A DNA stretch of 64,000 nucleotides, taken from NCBI RefSeq assembly GCF_963259705.1, contig NC_081842.1:185012349-185076348 (forward strand). The letters run 5' to 3'. Below are positions 1 through 11,530 of the stretch, in pieces (within the stretch, counting starts at the first letter, position 1; each line of letters begins with the position of its first letter). The notes beneath the pieces are model-generated. The model was given only the letters and a program-made list of their open reading frames with translations. It did no database searches and was not told the origin of the DNA. The stretch is from Myotis daubentonii (taxonomy: Eukaryota > Chordata > Mammalia > Chiroptera > Vespertilionidae). Position numbers and translations under genes: made by a program.

Positions 1-33
1 TAAAAATCAATGGAAACATATCCTCAGGTGAGG
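1..33 (+). mobile_element. 3' tail of a Ves SINE, cut by the window start
   Basis: The sequence AATCAATGGAAACATATCCT followed by CAGGTGAGGA is the usual 3' tail of older Ves SINEs; its complement is seen intact at 1667-1697. The body lies outside the window. Confidence 0.5.
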
Positions 34-145
34 AGAAGGAAGGAAGAAGGAAGGAAGGAAGGAAGGAAGGAAGGAAGGAAGGAAGGAAGGAAGGAAGGAA
101 GGAAAGAAAGAAGGAGGATGGAAGGATGGAAGGATGGATGGATGG
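34..145 (+). repeat. (GGAA)n / (GGAT)n purine-rich simple repeat
   Basis: Tandem GGAA units run to about 115 and grade into GGAT units to about 145. Open reading frames here (Lys/Glu/Gly or Ser/Phe/Leu repeats) are artefacts of the tetranucleotide period. Confidence 0.9.
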
Positions 146-442
146 ATTTTTTCATGGTAAAGGGACTGGAGTCCGTGTTGATGAAAACATCTTGGTGGCT
201 GCCCTGACTGGCAGTGGCTGCAACAGTGCGGCGATGGGGCTGCGGTCTTCCCCTGATCAGCCTGGTTGACTCCCACAAAGGGAGGCCAGACTGTGGCTTA
301 GGCCCACTCCCCAAGGGGAGCAGGGAGCAGGTAGTAGGACATCCCCTGGGGCTCCCAGTATGTGATAGGGGGCAAGCTGGGCTGAGGGACTCCCCCCCCC
401 CCCCCCCGCCAGTGCACAAATTTTTGTGCACCGGGCCTCTAG
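146..442 (+). mobile_element. HeliBat-type Helitron, 3' part
   Basis: The 3' end has the Helitron signature: the palindrome GTGCACAAATTTTTGTGCAC (412-431), then CGGGCCTCTAG and host T. The body is a GC-rich non-coding Helitron sequence found again in inverted orientation at 1317-1590. No normal TCCTAT 5' end is present; homology between the two copies begins at about 146 (T-run followed by CATGG). A C-run lies at 392-407. Confidence 0.85.
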
Positions 443-624
443 TTGTGTAAATAATAATCTAACTTAATTTTTCTCAGTTAATTTGTTGTTAGTTTTAATT
501 AACTAGAAACCTTTTTTACAACCCTTCTTTTCTCTTTGACTTGAAATGTCACTTTTAGCATATGTTGAATTTTTCCATATGCTAGAATTTCTTTTGGTCT
601 CTCTGATTTTTAAAATTGTTCTTG

Positions 625-818
625 CTCTGGCTGGTTGGCTTATTTGGCTGGAGTGTCTTCCCAAACACCAAAAGGTTGCAGGTTTGATTTCTGGTTAGGG
701 CACATATCTGGGTTTCAGGTTCCATCCCCAGTTGGGATGTGTACAGGAGGCAAGTGATTGATCTCTCTCTCTCCCCTCCCCCCAAATCAATAAACATATC
801 CTTGAGTGAGGATTAAAA
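625..818 (+). mobile_element. Ves SINE
   Basis: tRNA-like head, CT-rich middle and AATCAATAAA tail. The target duplication AAAATTGTTCTTG is exact at 612-624 and 819-831. Confidence 0.9.
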
Positions 819-831
819 AAAATTGTTCTTG

Positions 832-1316
832 AACTAGCTTCAAGTGGTTTTCCTTAAGGTAACTTACTGGTATGTACTTACATATGAAGGATGAATATAT
901 TTTCATTACACTTCTTTCACAAAAATGTTTTGCTTGTTTTCAACTGGACTTTCTTCCAGATAGGTTTTATGATTATTTTGTTCAGCTTACAACAAAATGT
1001 TGGTATTTACTATTGGAATTTCTTCATTCTTATAAGGTAACTTGGGAGGAATTGGCCTCATTTTAATAGTGTTTCCATTCAGGGATAGATTCCCATTTTT
1101 TTCAAATTTTCGTTTTATGTTTTCAGTACAATTTTAAATGTATTTATTTTTTATTTTAAAATGAGACAAGAAGCCATTGGAGTTGATAAATAAGACTTTG
1201 AGCCCTGGGGGATGACACAATATAGAATAGCTTATCTATGTGATAAACTAGTAACATATTCTATTCAGATTATAAAATGTAGGTTGGTAAAACTTGGAAG
1301 TGTTTTTTATAAAAGA
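832..1316. other. Unique intron sequence
   Basis: AT-rich intronic DNA between a SINE and a Helitron. I see no gene, RNA or repeat signature here. Confidence 0.5.
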
Positions 1317-1590
1317 TTAGGGGCCCAGTGCACAAAATTCGTGCGGGGGGGGGGGGAGGGTTGTTACCTCAGCCCAGCCTGCCTCCTCTCACCAACTGGG
1401 ATCCCTCAGTGGATGTCCTACTGACGGCTTAGGGAGCGGGCCTAAGCCGCAGTCTGGCCTCCCTCAGCGGGAGGTGACTGGGCTGATCAGGGGAAGGCGC
1501 CAGCCCCATCACCCCGCTGCTGCAACCACTGCCAGTCACCGCAGCTGCCAAGGTGTTTTCATCAACACGGACTCCAGTCCCTTCACCATG
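1317..1590 (-). mobile_element. HeliBat-type Helitron, 3' part (inverted relative to 146-442)
   Basis: On the minus strand it ends GTGCACTGGGCCCCTAA followed by T, a CTRR-type Helitron terminus, preceded by a short hairpin. The body aligns along its length with the reverse complement of 146-442, including TCCCCTGATCAGCC and GACTGGAGTCC. A G-run occupies 1345-1356. Confidence 0.82.
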
Positions 1591-1652
1591 AAAAAAATGA
1601 CAACTTTCTTAGGCATTTTCAAGATGTGTCTTTCATAGGATATGACATTTCT

Positions 1653-1913
1653 TTCTTTCTTTTTTTTTTATCCTCACCTGAGGATATGTTTCCATTGATT
1701 TTTTTAGAGAGTGTGGAAGAGAGAGGGAGAGACAGAGAGAAACATCAATGTGAGAGAGAGACACTTTGATTGGTTGCCTCCTGCATGGGCTCTGAACTGG
1801 GCCCTGGCCAGAGAGGAGCCTGCAACCTAGGTACATGCCCTTGATCATAATCGAACCCAGACCCTGTGGTCGGCAGGCCGAGGCTCTATCCACCGAGCCA
1901 AACCAGCTAGGGC
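1653..1913 (-). mobile_element. Ves SINE
   Basis: Reverse-oriented SINE with tail complement CTCACCTGAGGATATG, GA-rich middle and tRNA-like head ending GCCAAACCAGCTAGGGC. The target duplication AGGATATGACATTTCTT is exact at about 1636-1652 and 1914-1930. Confidence 0.92.
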
Positions 1914-2086
1914 AGGATATGACATTTCTTAGCCCCTCCAGCCACGGACCTTCGTTTTTTTCCTCCAGGAGTGTGGTGGAAAAACCCTAGATTACCTTCT
2001 TGGATTCTTATAACCCAAGTTACCAAGAACACTGCAAGTGGCAGTGTACAGGGAGCTTCGTCAATGAGCAGTCAATAAAGGTGTTT

Positions 2087-2315
2087 ACACTCGAACTGGT
2101 TTGGCTCAGTGGATAGAGCGTTGGCCTGCAGACTGAAGGGTCCCAGGTTTGATTCCTGTTAAGGGCATGTACCTTGGTTGAGGGCACATCCCCAGTGGGG
2201 AGTGTGCAGGAGGCAGCTTATCGATGTTTCTCTCTCATGGATGTTTCCGACTGTCTATCCCTCTCCCCTCTTTTCTGTAAAAAAAATCAATAAAATATAT
2301 TAAAAAAAGAAAAGA
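2087..2315 (+). mobile_element. Ves SINE
   Basis: The tRNA-like head has A-box TGGCTCAGTGG and B-box GGTTTGATTCC, with tail AATCAATAAAATATATT. Target duplication AAAGGTGTTT is at 2077-2086 and 2316-2325. Confidence 0.92.
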
Positions 2316-2325
2316 AAAGGTGTTT

Positions 2326-2982
2326 CCTCTGCAGCTCATGAGCAGAGGACCCCCTGCGTTGTGTCCACTGGGCTAGGGGCGTGTCCCTGCCGCCGGGGGG
2401 TGGATGTAGGGGGGATCATGCCCCCAAGGCCGGCAGCCAGCCTCGCATTGTGGGCGCTGGGCTTGGGGGCGTGCGTAAACCCTGGACCGCGTGCGTGGCG
2501 GCCGCCGGGTTTCTGCACGCCCCCGAGGCTGCCAGCCAGTCCCATGCGTTGTGGGCGCCAGGCTGGGGGGCAGGCGGACCTGGGCCACGTGGCGGCCACC
2601 GTTGCTGGGGGCACACCTCCCAGACCAGCAGCCCCGCATTATGGGTGCCAGGCTGGGGGGTGTGGACCCAGGCTGCTTGGTGCCGGCGAATGTGCGAGCG
2701 GCCATGGGGCGGGAACATCGACTTGGTGTCTGTGCCCGTGTGCCCGTAGGCCCGGAGTGGTCAGAGGCATTCTGGGACCCTGGCCGCTCAGGGCCTATGC
2801 GCCGTCCTACAGGCTAGGAGTGGTCTGGGTCCTGAGGATGTTCCTGGGACCCAGGTTGCTTGGTGCCTGTGTATGCAAATTAGCTTGCCATCTTTGGGTT
2901 AATTTGCATACTCACTCCTGATTGGCTGGTGAACATGGTGGATGGACAGTCAATTTACATGTTTCTCTTTTATTATATAGGA
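2326..2982 (-). mobile_element. HeliBat-type Helitron with internal tandem repeats
   Basis: The 5' end on the minus strand is TCCTATATAATAAAAGAG at 2982 with host A before it. Octamer motifs ATGCAAAT lie near the end. The GC-rich interior (about 2400-2700) is made of roughly 100-bp repeats containing GGGCGCYRGGCTKGGGGG. Long open frames here reflect GC content, not genes. The left end is uncertain; an 8-bp-stem hairpin (TCCTCTGC / GCAGAGGA, 2324-2348) may be the 3' hairpin, but no CTRR follows. Confidence 0.8.
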
Positions 2983-3869
2983 TGTACTGTTTGTTGAAGT
3001 GGTCAATCTGAATTTATCTAATGGTTGTCACAGAAAATTTATAAGAACAACCTTTTTAAAAAATGTGTGTCTTAAATGACACCTTAGGGATGATGAGATG
3101 GCTAAACAGTGTTTAATCTAGATCTCTCTGATGTGGATGCACATATCTTCCACCAGCCTGGCTAAAAAGGATATAGCAAGGCACCAAGGTTTGATGGTGT
3201 GTGTGTGCCAGAATCTAATGACCAGACTACTATTAACCTCACAATTCCTTTCAAGCTACTAATAATGCTTTCTTAAAATTTGGAACAATATTTTTCTTAT
3301 TTTACTCACTTGCAAAAGCAGTTTGGCTCATGACATTTAAACAACTGAAATGTTGGCCCTTGGTTTGTCAATAATTGGCAGCTCAGTTACAGGATGCAGT
3401 ATAGCTGCCCAGATTTAGAAGAAACAAGTGGAATAGGAAAAAAGAGAAGGGTGAGTGGGTAGATTCTTGGTTTCCTGATGTTTCCACTCAGTAGTACAAA
3501 ATGCTGTGAAAGAGGAATGGACTTTTGGGAAGGCGTGTTGCCTTTGACTGCCTTTAATCCTGTGCAGCAGTCTCAGTTTCCTACTTCCCTGGCATACATG
3601 CCTGTTTTCTATTGTGGAATGTGTTGAGGAAGGCAGCAGATGGGTGTTAGCACTTTGAGGTTAGGCTCTAATGAGAGGCCGCTTAGTTGAGGGTGAATCA
3701 ACTTATGGTTTATAACACACGATGTTAGTATTTCACAGTTGGTAACACTGTGAAAGCCAAATTGTGAGACTTATTGAACAGATAGTTTAAGAATAGTGTC
3801 TTTTTTATGTATTCTGTTCCACCAAACAACAGATTTTCTGACTAGCCTGGTTCCATTTTTCACCTTTAT
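2983..3869. other. Unique intron sequence
   Basis: No repeat or gene signature that I can recognise. Confidence 0.5.
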
Positions 3870-5120
3870 GTTGGAGTATAGCTTCTTGCAGTAGTATACC
3901 TCCCTGCCACACTTTTCTCCACATATGAGTGTACCACACTACATCTTTCATAAAAGTTGTTGCACCAGTTACATTACTGTTGGCACATTATGAGAGTTCC
4001 AGATATTCTATGTCTTTGCCAGTACTTGATATTGTCAAACTTTTTATTTTTATCCATTCTCTTGGGCATATAGATCTATCAGCTGCCTGTATTTCATTGT
4101 GGTTTTAATTTATACTGCCCTGATTTGTAATGGCCATTTGGTTATGTTCTTTTCTAAGTACCCACTCAAATCTCTTGCTTAGTTTTCTATTGGATTATAT
4201 GTCTTTTTGCTGTTGATTATTTAAGAGTTCTATATATTTTCTGTTTAGGAGTTCTTTGTTTGCTCTATGTGTTTTGAAGATCTTCTTCCATTCTGTGGCT
4301 TGCCGTTTTGCTTTTAAATGGGGTTCTTAATGAGCAGGAATGACTAATTTTAATATAGTTCTGCTTATTAATCTTTTCCTTAATTGAATTTGCTTTTTGA
4401 GTCCTGTTTTTTTTTTAAAGAAACCTGTCTATCCTAAGCTAATGAAGATGTTCTTCTAGATTTTTTTTTTAAAGGCTTTGTTTTTTACATTTAGATTATA
4501 ATTCATTTGGAGTTGATTTTTGTGTGTGGTATGAGATAGGCTCACATTTTTTTTGTTTTGTTTTGTTTTTCTCATGGATATCCATTTGATTTATTATTTA
4601 TTGAAAAGACCATTCTTTGTCATAAATCAAGTATTCGTATATGTGTGGATCTGCTTATGAATTCTTTATTCTGTTCTATTGCTCTACCTGCTTATTCTTT
4701 TTTTAAAAAAATATATTTTGTTGATTTTCTACAGAGAGGAAGGGAGAAGGATAGAGAGTTAGAAACATCGATGAGAGAGAAACATCCATTAGCTGCCCCC
4801 TGCATACTCCCTACTGGGGATGTGCCCGCAACCAAGGTACATGCCCTTGACCTGAATCGAACCTGGGACCCTTCAGTCTGCAGGCCGACGCTCTATCCAC
4901 TGAGCCAAACTGGTTAGGGCTACCTGTTTATTCTTGCTTCAATACTACCTTGTTTTATGTAATGTAAATTTTAAAAAGTTTTGATAATCTATTGGGGGTA
5001 AATCCTTAAACTTTGTCCTTTCAAGATTATCTTGGTTATTCTTGGATCTTTCATATTCATATTCAAATGACAATCAGATTATCAATTTCCACAAAAAAAC
5101 ATGCCAGGATTATAATTGAA
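3870..5120 (-). mobile_element. Old L1 LINE fragment (ORF2 end)
   Basis: Antisense to L1 ORF2: phrases typical of the reversed L1 3' half (CTCATTGTGG-like, TTTGGAGTTGATTTTTGTGT, TTATTGAAAAGACCATTCTT, TTGATCTCTAG-like) occur in L1 order. It is heavily decayed with no open frame and is split by the SINE at 4700-4919. Confidence 0.7.
4700..4919 (-). mobile_element. Ves SINE
   Basis: Complete SINE inserted in the old L1. Target duplication CTACCTGYTTATTCTT at 4684-4699 and 4920-4935 with one mismatch. Confidence 0.92.
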
Positions 5121-5389
5121 ATTATATTGAAAATGAAAATGAATCGGGAGAGAACATATTTATAGCAAAAAGTCTTCAAATCCAGAATATCACACAATTT
5201 ATTGAACTAGTCTTTAATGCCTAGAAAATATTAATTTGATCTCTAGTTAAAGAAGTCAGATTAAGGGTTACTTGGGGTTGGTAGGGAAGGTACTACAGGG
5301 GAATGTAGGAATGAGTGCATGCATCTATTAAAACTTACAAAATTCTACACTTAAAATGGAATCAATTTATCATCAATAAAGTCAATATT

Positions 5390-5645
5390 TAAAAAGAGAA
5401 CCACTCAAACACACTAAAATAGCTGAAATTAAAAAGACTAACAACACCAAATGATGGTGAGGATTTAGGAGCACTGGAACTCTCATACATTGCTGATATG
5501 AATGTAAAATAATACAACTGCTTTGGAAACAGTTTGACAGTTTTATATAAAGTTAAACACACACTTACCATACAATCCCACAGTTCCACTCTCAGGGATT
5601 TGCCCAATAGAAATAAAAACATATGTCTACCTAACACTAGTACTG
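5390..5645 (+). mobile_element. Old L1 LINE fragment (sense)
   Basis: Decayed L1 ORF2 3' sequence in sense orientation: GCTGAAATTAAAAAGACTAA, GGAACTCTCATACATTGCTG and AAGTTAAACACACACTTACC match typical L1 phrases. No coding capacity. Confidence 0.7.
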
Positions 5646-5756
5646 CTTTCCACTTATCCTTTAGTTTTAGTTGAGACATTTAGTTGTTTCATCCAGGAAG
5701 CTTTTCTGAGCCTTCCTCAACTCTTGATTGTGTGGCTCTTCTTTGGACACTTAGCA

Positions 5757-5935
5757 TCATTCATTTAACAGATAAACATTGAATGTCTTTTATGTGCTGG
5801 AACTGTGTTAGGCAATGGGATTAAGAGGTGAACAAAGTTGATATCATTTCTTCCATCATGGAGCCTACAGTCTAGTGAGAAAGGCAGACATAAAACAAAT
5901 AATCACCAAATATGTAATTAGCAGTTATATGAAGG
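5757..5935 (-). mobile_element. L2 LINE 3'-end relic
   Basis: Reversed L2 3' end: CATTTAACAGATAAACATTG, then TTTTATGTGCTGGAACTGTG and CATGGAGCCTACAGTCTAG, the common mammal-wide pattern. Strongly diverged. Confidence 0.5.
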
Positions 5936-6174
5936 AATACTACATGGTTTTATGTGAGAGTAAACCTGCCTGGATGGAGGTTGGTCAAAGGAAAAAAAAA
6001 ATTAAAAAGTATATTTAACAGAAGCCCTTATGATTATTAAGATATAGGCAGACAAAGAATGGGGAAACCACATTGCAAAAGATAAAGTATTTTCAAAGGC
6101 TCTAAGTAAGAAATAGAAGAACTTGATGTCTCTGAGGAATGAAGAGGCAGGCCCATTTTGGTTGTAGTATTAGC

Positions 6175-6290
6175 TCATTATATAGATGAGGAACCTGAGG
6201 CTCTGCGGTTCAGTGAATATAGATAGAATATACTAAGGTCATCAATGTAGTAAATGGGTAATAAATGGGTGAGTCTAGATTCAAACTTTG
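6175..6290 (-). mobile_element. MIR SINE relic
   Basis: Reversed MIR core: TAGATGAGGAACCTGAGGCT followed by a CAGTGAAT.. and AGGTCATCAATGTAGTAAAT pattern. Confidence 0.6.
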
Positions 6291-6620
6291 AATTTTATAA
6301 ATCCTTAGTGTTCTTTCCATTATACCTTGGCATTCCCTAGTGAAATTTGTACAAAATCTTTCCAACTATGGTACTTTGTTTCTTTTCCAATACCATAGAA
6401 CATTCTCTTACCATTTTGTATTTTTTTAGCAAAGTAGATATTGTATGTGGAACTATTGCTGTCAACAGAAAAGGGATAATTGACCTGGCACTAGTCAGAG
6501 ATGCTTCCATTGAATTTGTGGCTTTGAAAACTGATTTTAGCATTTAACTCAAAGGAGTAATTGAGCCTCTAGAGTTGTCAGGGCTATAGCATCTGCTGTG
6601 TACATTAATCTGTGGATCTC

Positions 6621-6621
<1 letters not shown>

Positions 6622-6650
<29 letters not shown>
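6622..6650 (+). repeat. (TG)n microsatellite
   Basis: About 14 uninterrupted TG dinucleotides. The Val-Cys open frame over it is an artefact. Confidence 0.95.
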
Positions 6651-6652
<2 letters not shown>

Positions 6653-6705
6653 GGCCAGTAGAGCATTACAACTCTCAAACTTTGTAGCAAGTCTCTTATA
6701 CTCTA

Positions 6706-7158
6706 CTAGAGGCCCAGTGCACGAAATTCATGCACTTGCGGGGGCAGGGGGGGGGGTGTTCCTCAGCCCAGCCTGCACCCTCTCCAATCTGGGATCCCTC
6801 AGTGGATGTCCGACTGCCGGCAGTTGGACATCCCTGTCACAATCTGGGACTGCTAGCTCCCAACTGCTCGCCTGCCTGATTGCCCCTAACCACTCCCCTA
6901 CCAGCCTAATCGATGCCTAATTGCCTTCCTGCCGGCCCGATTGCCCTCAACTGCCCTCCCCTGCTGGCCCGGTCACCCCCAACTGCCCTCCCCTGTTGGC
7001 CCAGTCGCCCCCAACTGCCCTCCCCTGCTGGTCTGGTTGCCCCTAACTGCCCTCTCCTGCCGGCCATCTTGTGGTAGCCATCTTGTGACCACATGGGGGC
7101 ACCATCTTGTGCAAGGGCGTGATAGTCAATTTGCATATAACCTCTTTACTATATAGGA
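6706..7158 (-). mobile_element. Complete HeliBat-type Helitron (453 bp)
   Basis: Both termini are present on the minus strand. The 5' end TCCTATATAGTAAAGAGG starts at 7158 after host A, and the 3' end GGGCCTCTAG ends at 6706 before host T, with a short hairpin (GCAC..GTGC). The interior at about 6920-7060 is a roughly 37-bp tandem repeat (CAACTGCCCTCCCCTGYTGG). Non-autonomous, with no Rep/helicase. Confidence 0.92.
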
Positions 7159-7548
7159 TTTTATTTCCATTCAACAGTATAACATTGTAAACTTGACCCA
7201 CCTCTAGCAAATATTCATGTTAATATTGTACAAAATACTTAAACTCCTTTTGATGATTGCTTTCCAGATAGCTGATAAAACATTGAAATGTTAGCTTTAT
7301 TTCTTTTCCATTTTGATGTGTACATAGATGGGGAAAGGGAGGGAAAAAGTTGTTATGATGCAAAGATGAAGTTGGATAGGACATTATTTTCCTCCAGACA
7401 ATCTTCTCTATTACCCTGCAGTGAATTTCCCACAATCTAGGAGGTAACAGCCTGCTTGCTTAGAAGTCTTCAAAACTTCCATGTCATGTCACTTTTGTGC
7501 AATGTTTAAGTAATTTGTGTCTTGTTAGCTTAAGACCAATTTTAGGAA
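7159..7548. other. Unique intron sequence
   Basis: No recognisable repeat or gene. Confidence 0.5.
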
Positions 7549-7880
7549 TCTATAATAATAAAAGCATAATATGCTAATTAGACTGGACAGCTGAACGACT
7601 TTCCGGACGTCATTCCAGACCTCCTTCCGTACAAAGCCACGGTGGCGGGGGCCGAGGCAGAGAAAGTTAGGGGCGATCAGGAAGGCAGGCAGAATGGTTA
7701 GGGGCGATCAGGCAGGCAGGCAGAGGCAGTTAGGGGAGATCAGGCAGGCAGGCAAGTGGTTAGGGGTAGTGAGGCAGGCAGGCAGTCAGACATCCCCCAA
7801 GGGGTCCCGGATTGTGAGAGGGTGCAGGCTGGGTTGAGGGACACCTGCGCCCCCTCCCCCCTCTCCCCCCTGCCTCCTTT
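7549..7880 (+). mobile_element. HeliBat-type Helitron, 5' part
   Basis: Starts TCTATAATAATAAAAGCATA after host A and continues CTAATTAGACTGGACAGCTG, a typical HeliBat 5' end. GGCAGGCAGGCAG-containing repeats of about 36 bp follow at 7660-7790. No 3' hairpin or CTAG is seen; the right end is approximate. Confidence 0.85.
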
Positions 7881-7957
7881 TGTGATCTGATAAAATTGTG
7901 GTGTTGTGTTTATCAAAGAACTTTTGCCCCTATGCTTTTCCCTTTTACATGTTCTTT

Positions 7958-8171
7958 TGAAAAAAAAATTTTTTTTATTGATTTCAGAGAGGGAGGGAGA
8001 AATTGAAACATCAATGATGAGAGAGAATCATTCATTGGCTGCCTCCTACACCTCCCTGCCCCCCCCACCGGGGATCGAGCCCACACCCAGGCATGTGCCC
8101 TGACAGGTAATCAAACTGTGACCTCTTGGTTCATGGGTTGACGCTCAAACCCTGAGCCCACAAGTTAGGCC
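7958..8171 (-). mobile_element. Ves-type SINE (older subfamily)
   Basis: ATTGATTTCAGAGAGGGAGG start and a TTGACGCTCAA..CTGAGCC head of the older subfamily. Target duplication CCTTTTACATGTTCTTT is exact at 7941-7957 and 8172-8188. Confidence 0.9.
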
Positions 8172-8188
8172 CCTTTTACATGTTCTTT

Positions 8189-8651
8189 AAAAAAAACCAC
8201 AGTGATTATAACATGAAAGAATGAATTTAGTTCCTGAGCTAATTTAAAAAATTCTTATTGGAGCTTTTCATTTGTGATTTTATATCTTGTTCTTTTCAAC
8301 CTGAGGAAGAAAATAACATTTAAAAGATTACATAAAGGTACTGAGTTTACTTATTTTGATATCCTTAAGTACTGGTTTTGTGGGTGTTTTGCTTGAATGA
8401 GGACTGTGGAATTAGCTTTTTTTTTTTTAAACTCAAAATTTGGGAGTATTATGCCAAACACATGTTTTAAAATTTTTCTAAAATAAGATTTTATTATAGA
8501 GAAATAGAGCAAAATTTCATAGATAATATTTTGTATCATTAAGGAAACATTTAGTATTTTGTTTAGACTTCTCAAAATATATTTTTTTCTCTTACAATGT
8601 TCACCGCCCACTGTGATCTACCCCTGAACAATTGTTTGTTTCTGTTTGCAG
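8189..8651. other. Unique intron sequence upstream of the first exon
   Basis: AT-rich intron ending in the polypyrimidine tract and CAG acceptor. No other feature seen. Confidence 0.6.
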
Positions 8652-8698
8652 GCAGCTATCAATGGTGTAATACCCCAGGAAAATGGCATTCTACAAAG
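8652..8698 (+). CDS. FAF1: FAF1 coding exon (about exon 3; end of UBA domain)
   Basis: FAF1 is a cytosolic and nuclear ubiquitin-binding adaptor that links ubiquitylated substrates to p97/VCP and also binds FAS. This 47-nt exon encodes 15 residues starting AAINGVIPQE plus the first two bases of a Ser codon, about residues 39-54 by my recollection of human FAF1, the C-terminal end of the N-terminal UBA domain. The acceptor is a T-rich tract ending in CAG just before 8652 and the donor is AAG|GTATGT at 8698/8699. The exon ends in phase 2, which matches the start of the next exon at 21944. It is too short to stand out as an ORF and was found by reading the protein across splice sites. The exon number is inferred. 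The intron-exon structure rules out a processed pseudogene. Confidence 0.93.
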
Positions 8699-10797
8699 GT
8701 ATGTTATAAGGTGTTTAAAGGTAAGATGGGAATTTAGCAAAGCAAAAAAGAGACATTTGTTAATTTTTTGGTTTCACTTCTTGGTACAGCATTTGACCTT
8801 TGGTATATAAGTTCATTTTAATATAGTTACTATTCTTTCAGATATTTTTTATTAGTTATATTTGCTAAAGTCTCAACTTTCAACTATATAATGTTATTTC
8901 AGATTGTGTGATATTTTTAAAGGTGGTTTTATTTTATTTTTAAGAAAGCTTTTCTAGATCATCGTCTAATTTGTAAGATGAAGGAACCGAATCCTTTCAA
9001 CCATTGGTAGTGAGAAAACAATACATGGTTGAATAGTGTCAGAGCATGGTTATCATCTACCTACACAGGCTTTATCTCCAACTTCACTACATTCTTTGTT
9101 TTTCTTTCTCTTTGTTTCTAAATTAAGTACATGATAACTTGCCATAATTTCAGTAAGTCCTAAAAATGAAACTTCCCAGAGCACTGAACTTCTTTACCTG
9201 AAGAATCCAGCACTGACATGTGGAATGGTCTTCGTGGTTTTGTGTCATTGCCAGAAGATAAAATTGGAAGATGATGCCAAGAGATCTATAATTGTTATAA
9301 AATAATTTCTTTAATTACAAATATACTCATAACTTTTCTCTCCTTAAAATTGGAGACTTTCTAGTTTTGAATTAAAAGAGCACTCTATAAAGTCATAGGA
9401 GGTAAAACCATTCTCCCATCCAAATGTAGTTTAATTGCTTGACATCCCCTCCTCCCTTTTCTCAATTCAAACTTTGGCTTGAATTTTGGTGGCTGGGATT
9501 TCTAAGTCACTGAAGCGTGATCTGCTAAGTGCAGATGAGGCAAACAGAAACAGCAGACTAGAAATGAGGTTGTTTTGGAGAGGAAGAAAAGTGCTATTGC
9601 AAAAACATAAAAAATTTCACAAGGAACAGCAAAATGTGCTGTACTTATAGGAAACTGTGTATATTTAGAAAGGAAGCAAAATTCTGTTTGATACCTGTAT
9701 CACCCTTTGATTAATGGTTTTTAGGTGAAAGCAATGATAAATGGACCTATCCTTTCCCCCTTTTAAAAAACTGTCAGAGTTTCATCCAGAGTAAATATAG
9801 CTCATTTCCAAAGCTTGTGCTTAATTTTTTGTTTAATCTTTTTTTTTTTTTTTGGCTTCTAAAACATTTAATCCTAACCTTGTCTAGAAAGCAAACCAGA
9901 TGATTATAGGAGCCTCCTTCATGATATTTTTTCTTCTTGGTTTAGAAAGTTTTAGACTGCAAAATATGTTCCAGTTTTATTCTTGAGTAAATGTTATTTT
10001 GTTTTTTGTGCCAAAATTTTTGCTTGCTAAACCCTTGTGGATTCAGCTGCTGGGTTCTGAGTACATACTGGATATATCTTACATTTAATGGTATTTGCTA
10101 TGGATGAAAGAACTGTAGAAATTCCCTTATCCCTGGAAACATCCCATCTCTCTTGTTGCCGGTGATACTTTTTGCTTAATATATTTTATAACTAGAGATT
10201 TATGAGTGAATTGATTACTATGTAATTGGTTACTGTGATATTTGGGGTATAACTTTCATCAGAGTGGGGTGTTTTTGTTTGCTTGTAAAATGAAAGGAAT
10301 TAATGATGTCCACAGGAGAAAATCAGTTGTGTCTAGTTACAGTCTTCAATTATTTTCCTTCCTACTAACTTTTCTTCTTCAGCTTTGAAATCACTGTGGA
10401 TTCGATATAACTGAAAATTATTCTGTATGGCTAATGGAAAATGAAAGAGGGCTTTTTGCACTTACTCATAGGCTTAACACTGAAAGTGGAAGACACAGTG
10501 CTAGGAATGGTATATGTTGGCAGTTAAAAGGATATTTGTATTGTATGTTTGATATTTATAATAAAGTTGAGTATAGTCTGTGAATACAAGGGACTCTTAA
10601 TTTGTCAGTTTATACATTAACAGAGAAAAGAGTTACTAACAAGAGTTTAAACAAACAAACAAAAGAATTATTTTTGGAGGGAGAAGAGCCCAATCCCTCG
10701 GCTTTATAAAATTTTTTGAAATCAGATTTTTGTGTGAATTTAAAAGTGGGAATATGGTTTTTAATGTATCCGCAAAGTTTACGGGCAAAAAAACTTT
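8699..10797. other. Unique intron sequence
   Basis: Start of the roughly 13.2-kb intron. It holds a T-run at about 9839-9854 and no element I can name. Confidence 0.5.
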
Positions 10798-11032
10798 TTT
10801 TAAAAAATAATTTTTTATTGATTTCAGAGATCAAGGGGGGGGGGGAGAGCGAGAGAGAGAGAGAGAGAGAGAGAAACATCAATGATGAGAGAGAATCATT
10901 GATCAGCTGCCTCCTGTACGCCCCACACTAGGGATCTAGCCCACAACCCCAGTATGTGCCCTGACTGGGAATCGAACTGAGATCTCCTGGTTCATAGGTT
11001 GATGCTCAACCACTAAGCCAAGCCGGCTGGGC
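10798..11032 (-). mobile_element. Ves-type SINE (older subfamily)
   Basis: Reversed SINE with a (GA)n stretch at 10849-10873 and a head ending CTAAGCCAAGCCGGCTGGGC. Target duplication not clear. Confidence 0.85.
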
Positions 11033-11137
11033 AACAACATTTTTTTTTATGTTTAACTTACTGTGCTAGGTAATTGACATATTTTTCCTTATTTAATACC
11101 TATTAAAAATGTTAAGAGGTAAATGTGTTTGTGTAGC

Positions 11138-11262
11138 ATAGATGAGGAAACTCAGTGTTAGAGGGTTTACATAGACTCATTCAAGGTCACAGGTATAGTA
11201 GGTAGTGAAATCTGGATTGTTATCTTTTAAAACCCATTCTCTTTTATATCACTCTGTCCTCT
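11138..11262 (-). mobile_element. MIR SINE relic
   Basis: GATGAGGAAACTCAGTGTTA, then TTCAAGGTCACAGGTATAGT, the reversed MIR core. Confidence 0.65.
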
Positions 11263-11409
11263 TCAAGGTCAGGAAGCCAGTCATGTCACAACTTCTGTGT
11301 TAAGATTTTTTTACCTTGGGTAAAAAAGTTGAAATTTATTACATGTATATAATACCTTTCTCCCACAGCTTTGTTTTTACAGTTATTATTTTAGTTATAA
11401 GCAAGTAAA

Positions 11410-11530
11410 GGCAGATTATTATCCCTCATTTTACAGGTAGAAAGAATAAGGCATGAAGTGACCTGGCCCAGATGATACAGCCTGATGTTGATGGAGTCAG
11501 GAATATATAAGCAAGTCTTCTGTCTCACCC
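11410..11530 (-). mobile_element. MIR SINE relic
   Basis: ATTATCCCTCATTTTACAGG followed by GAAGTGACCTGGCCCAGATG, the reversed MIR core. Confidence 0.6.

Noticed and set aside
2336..2921. Open frames of up to 186 codons
   Set aside because: GC-rich tandem repeats of a Helitron. The frames overlap on both strands and have no family resemblance.
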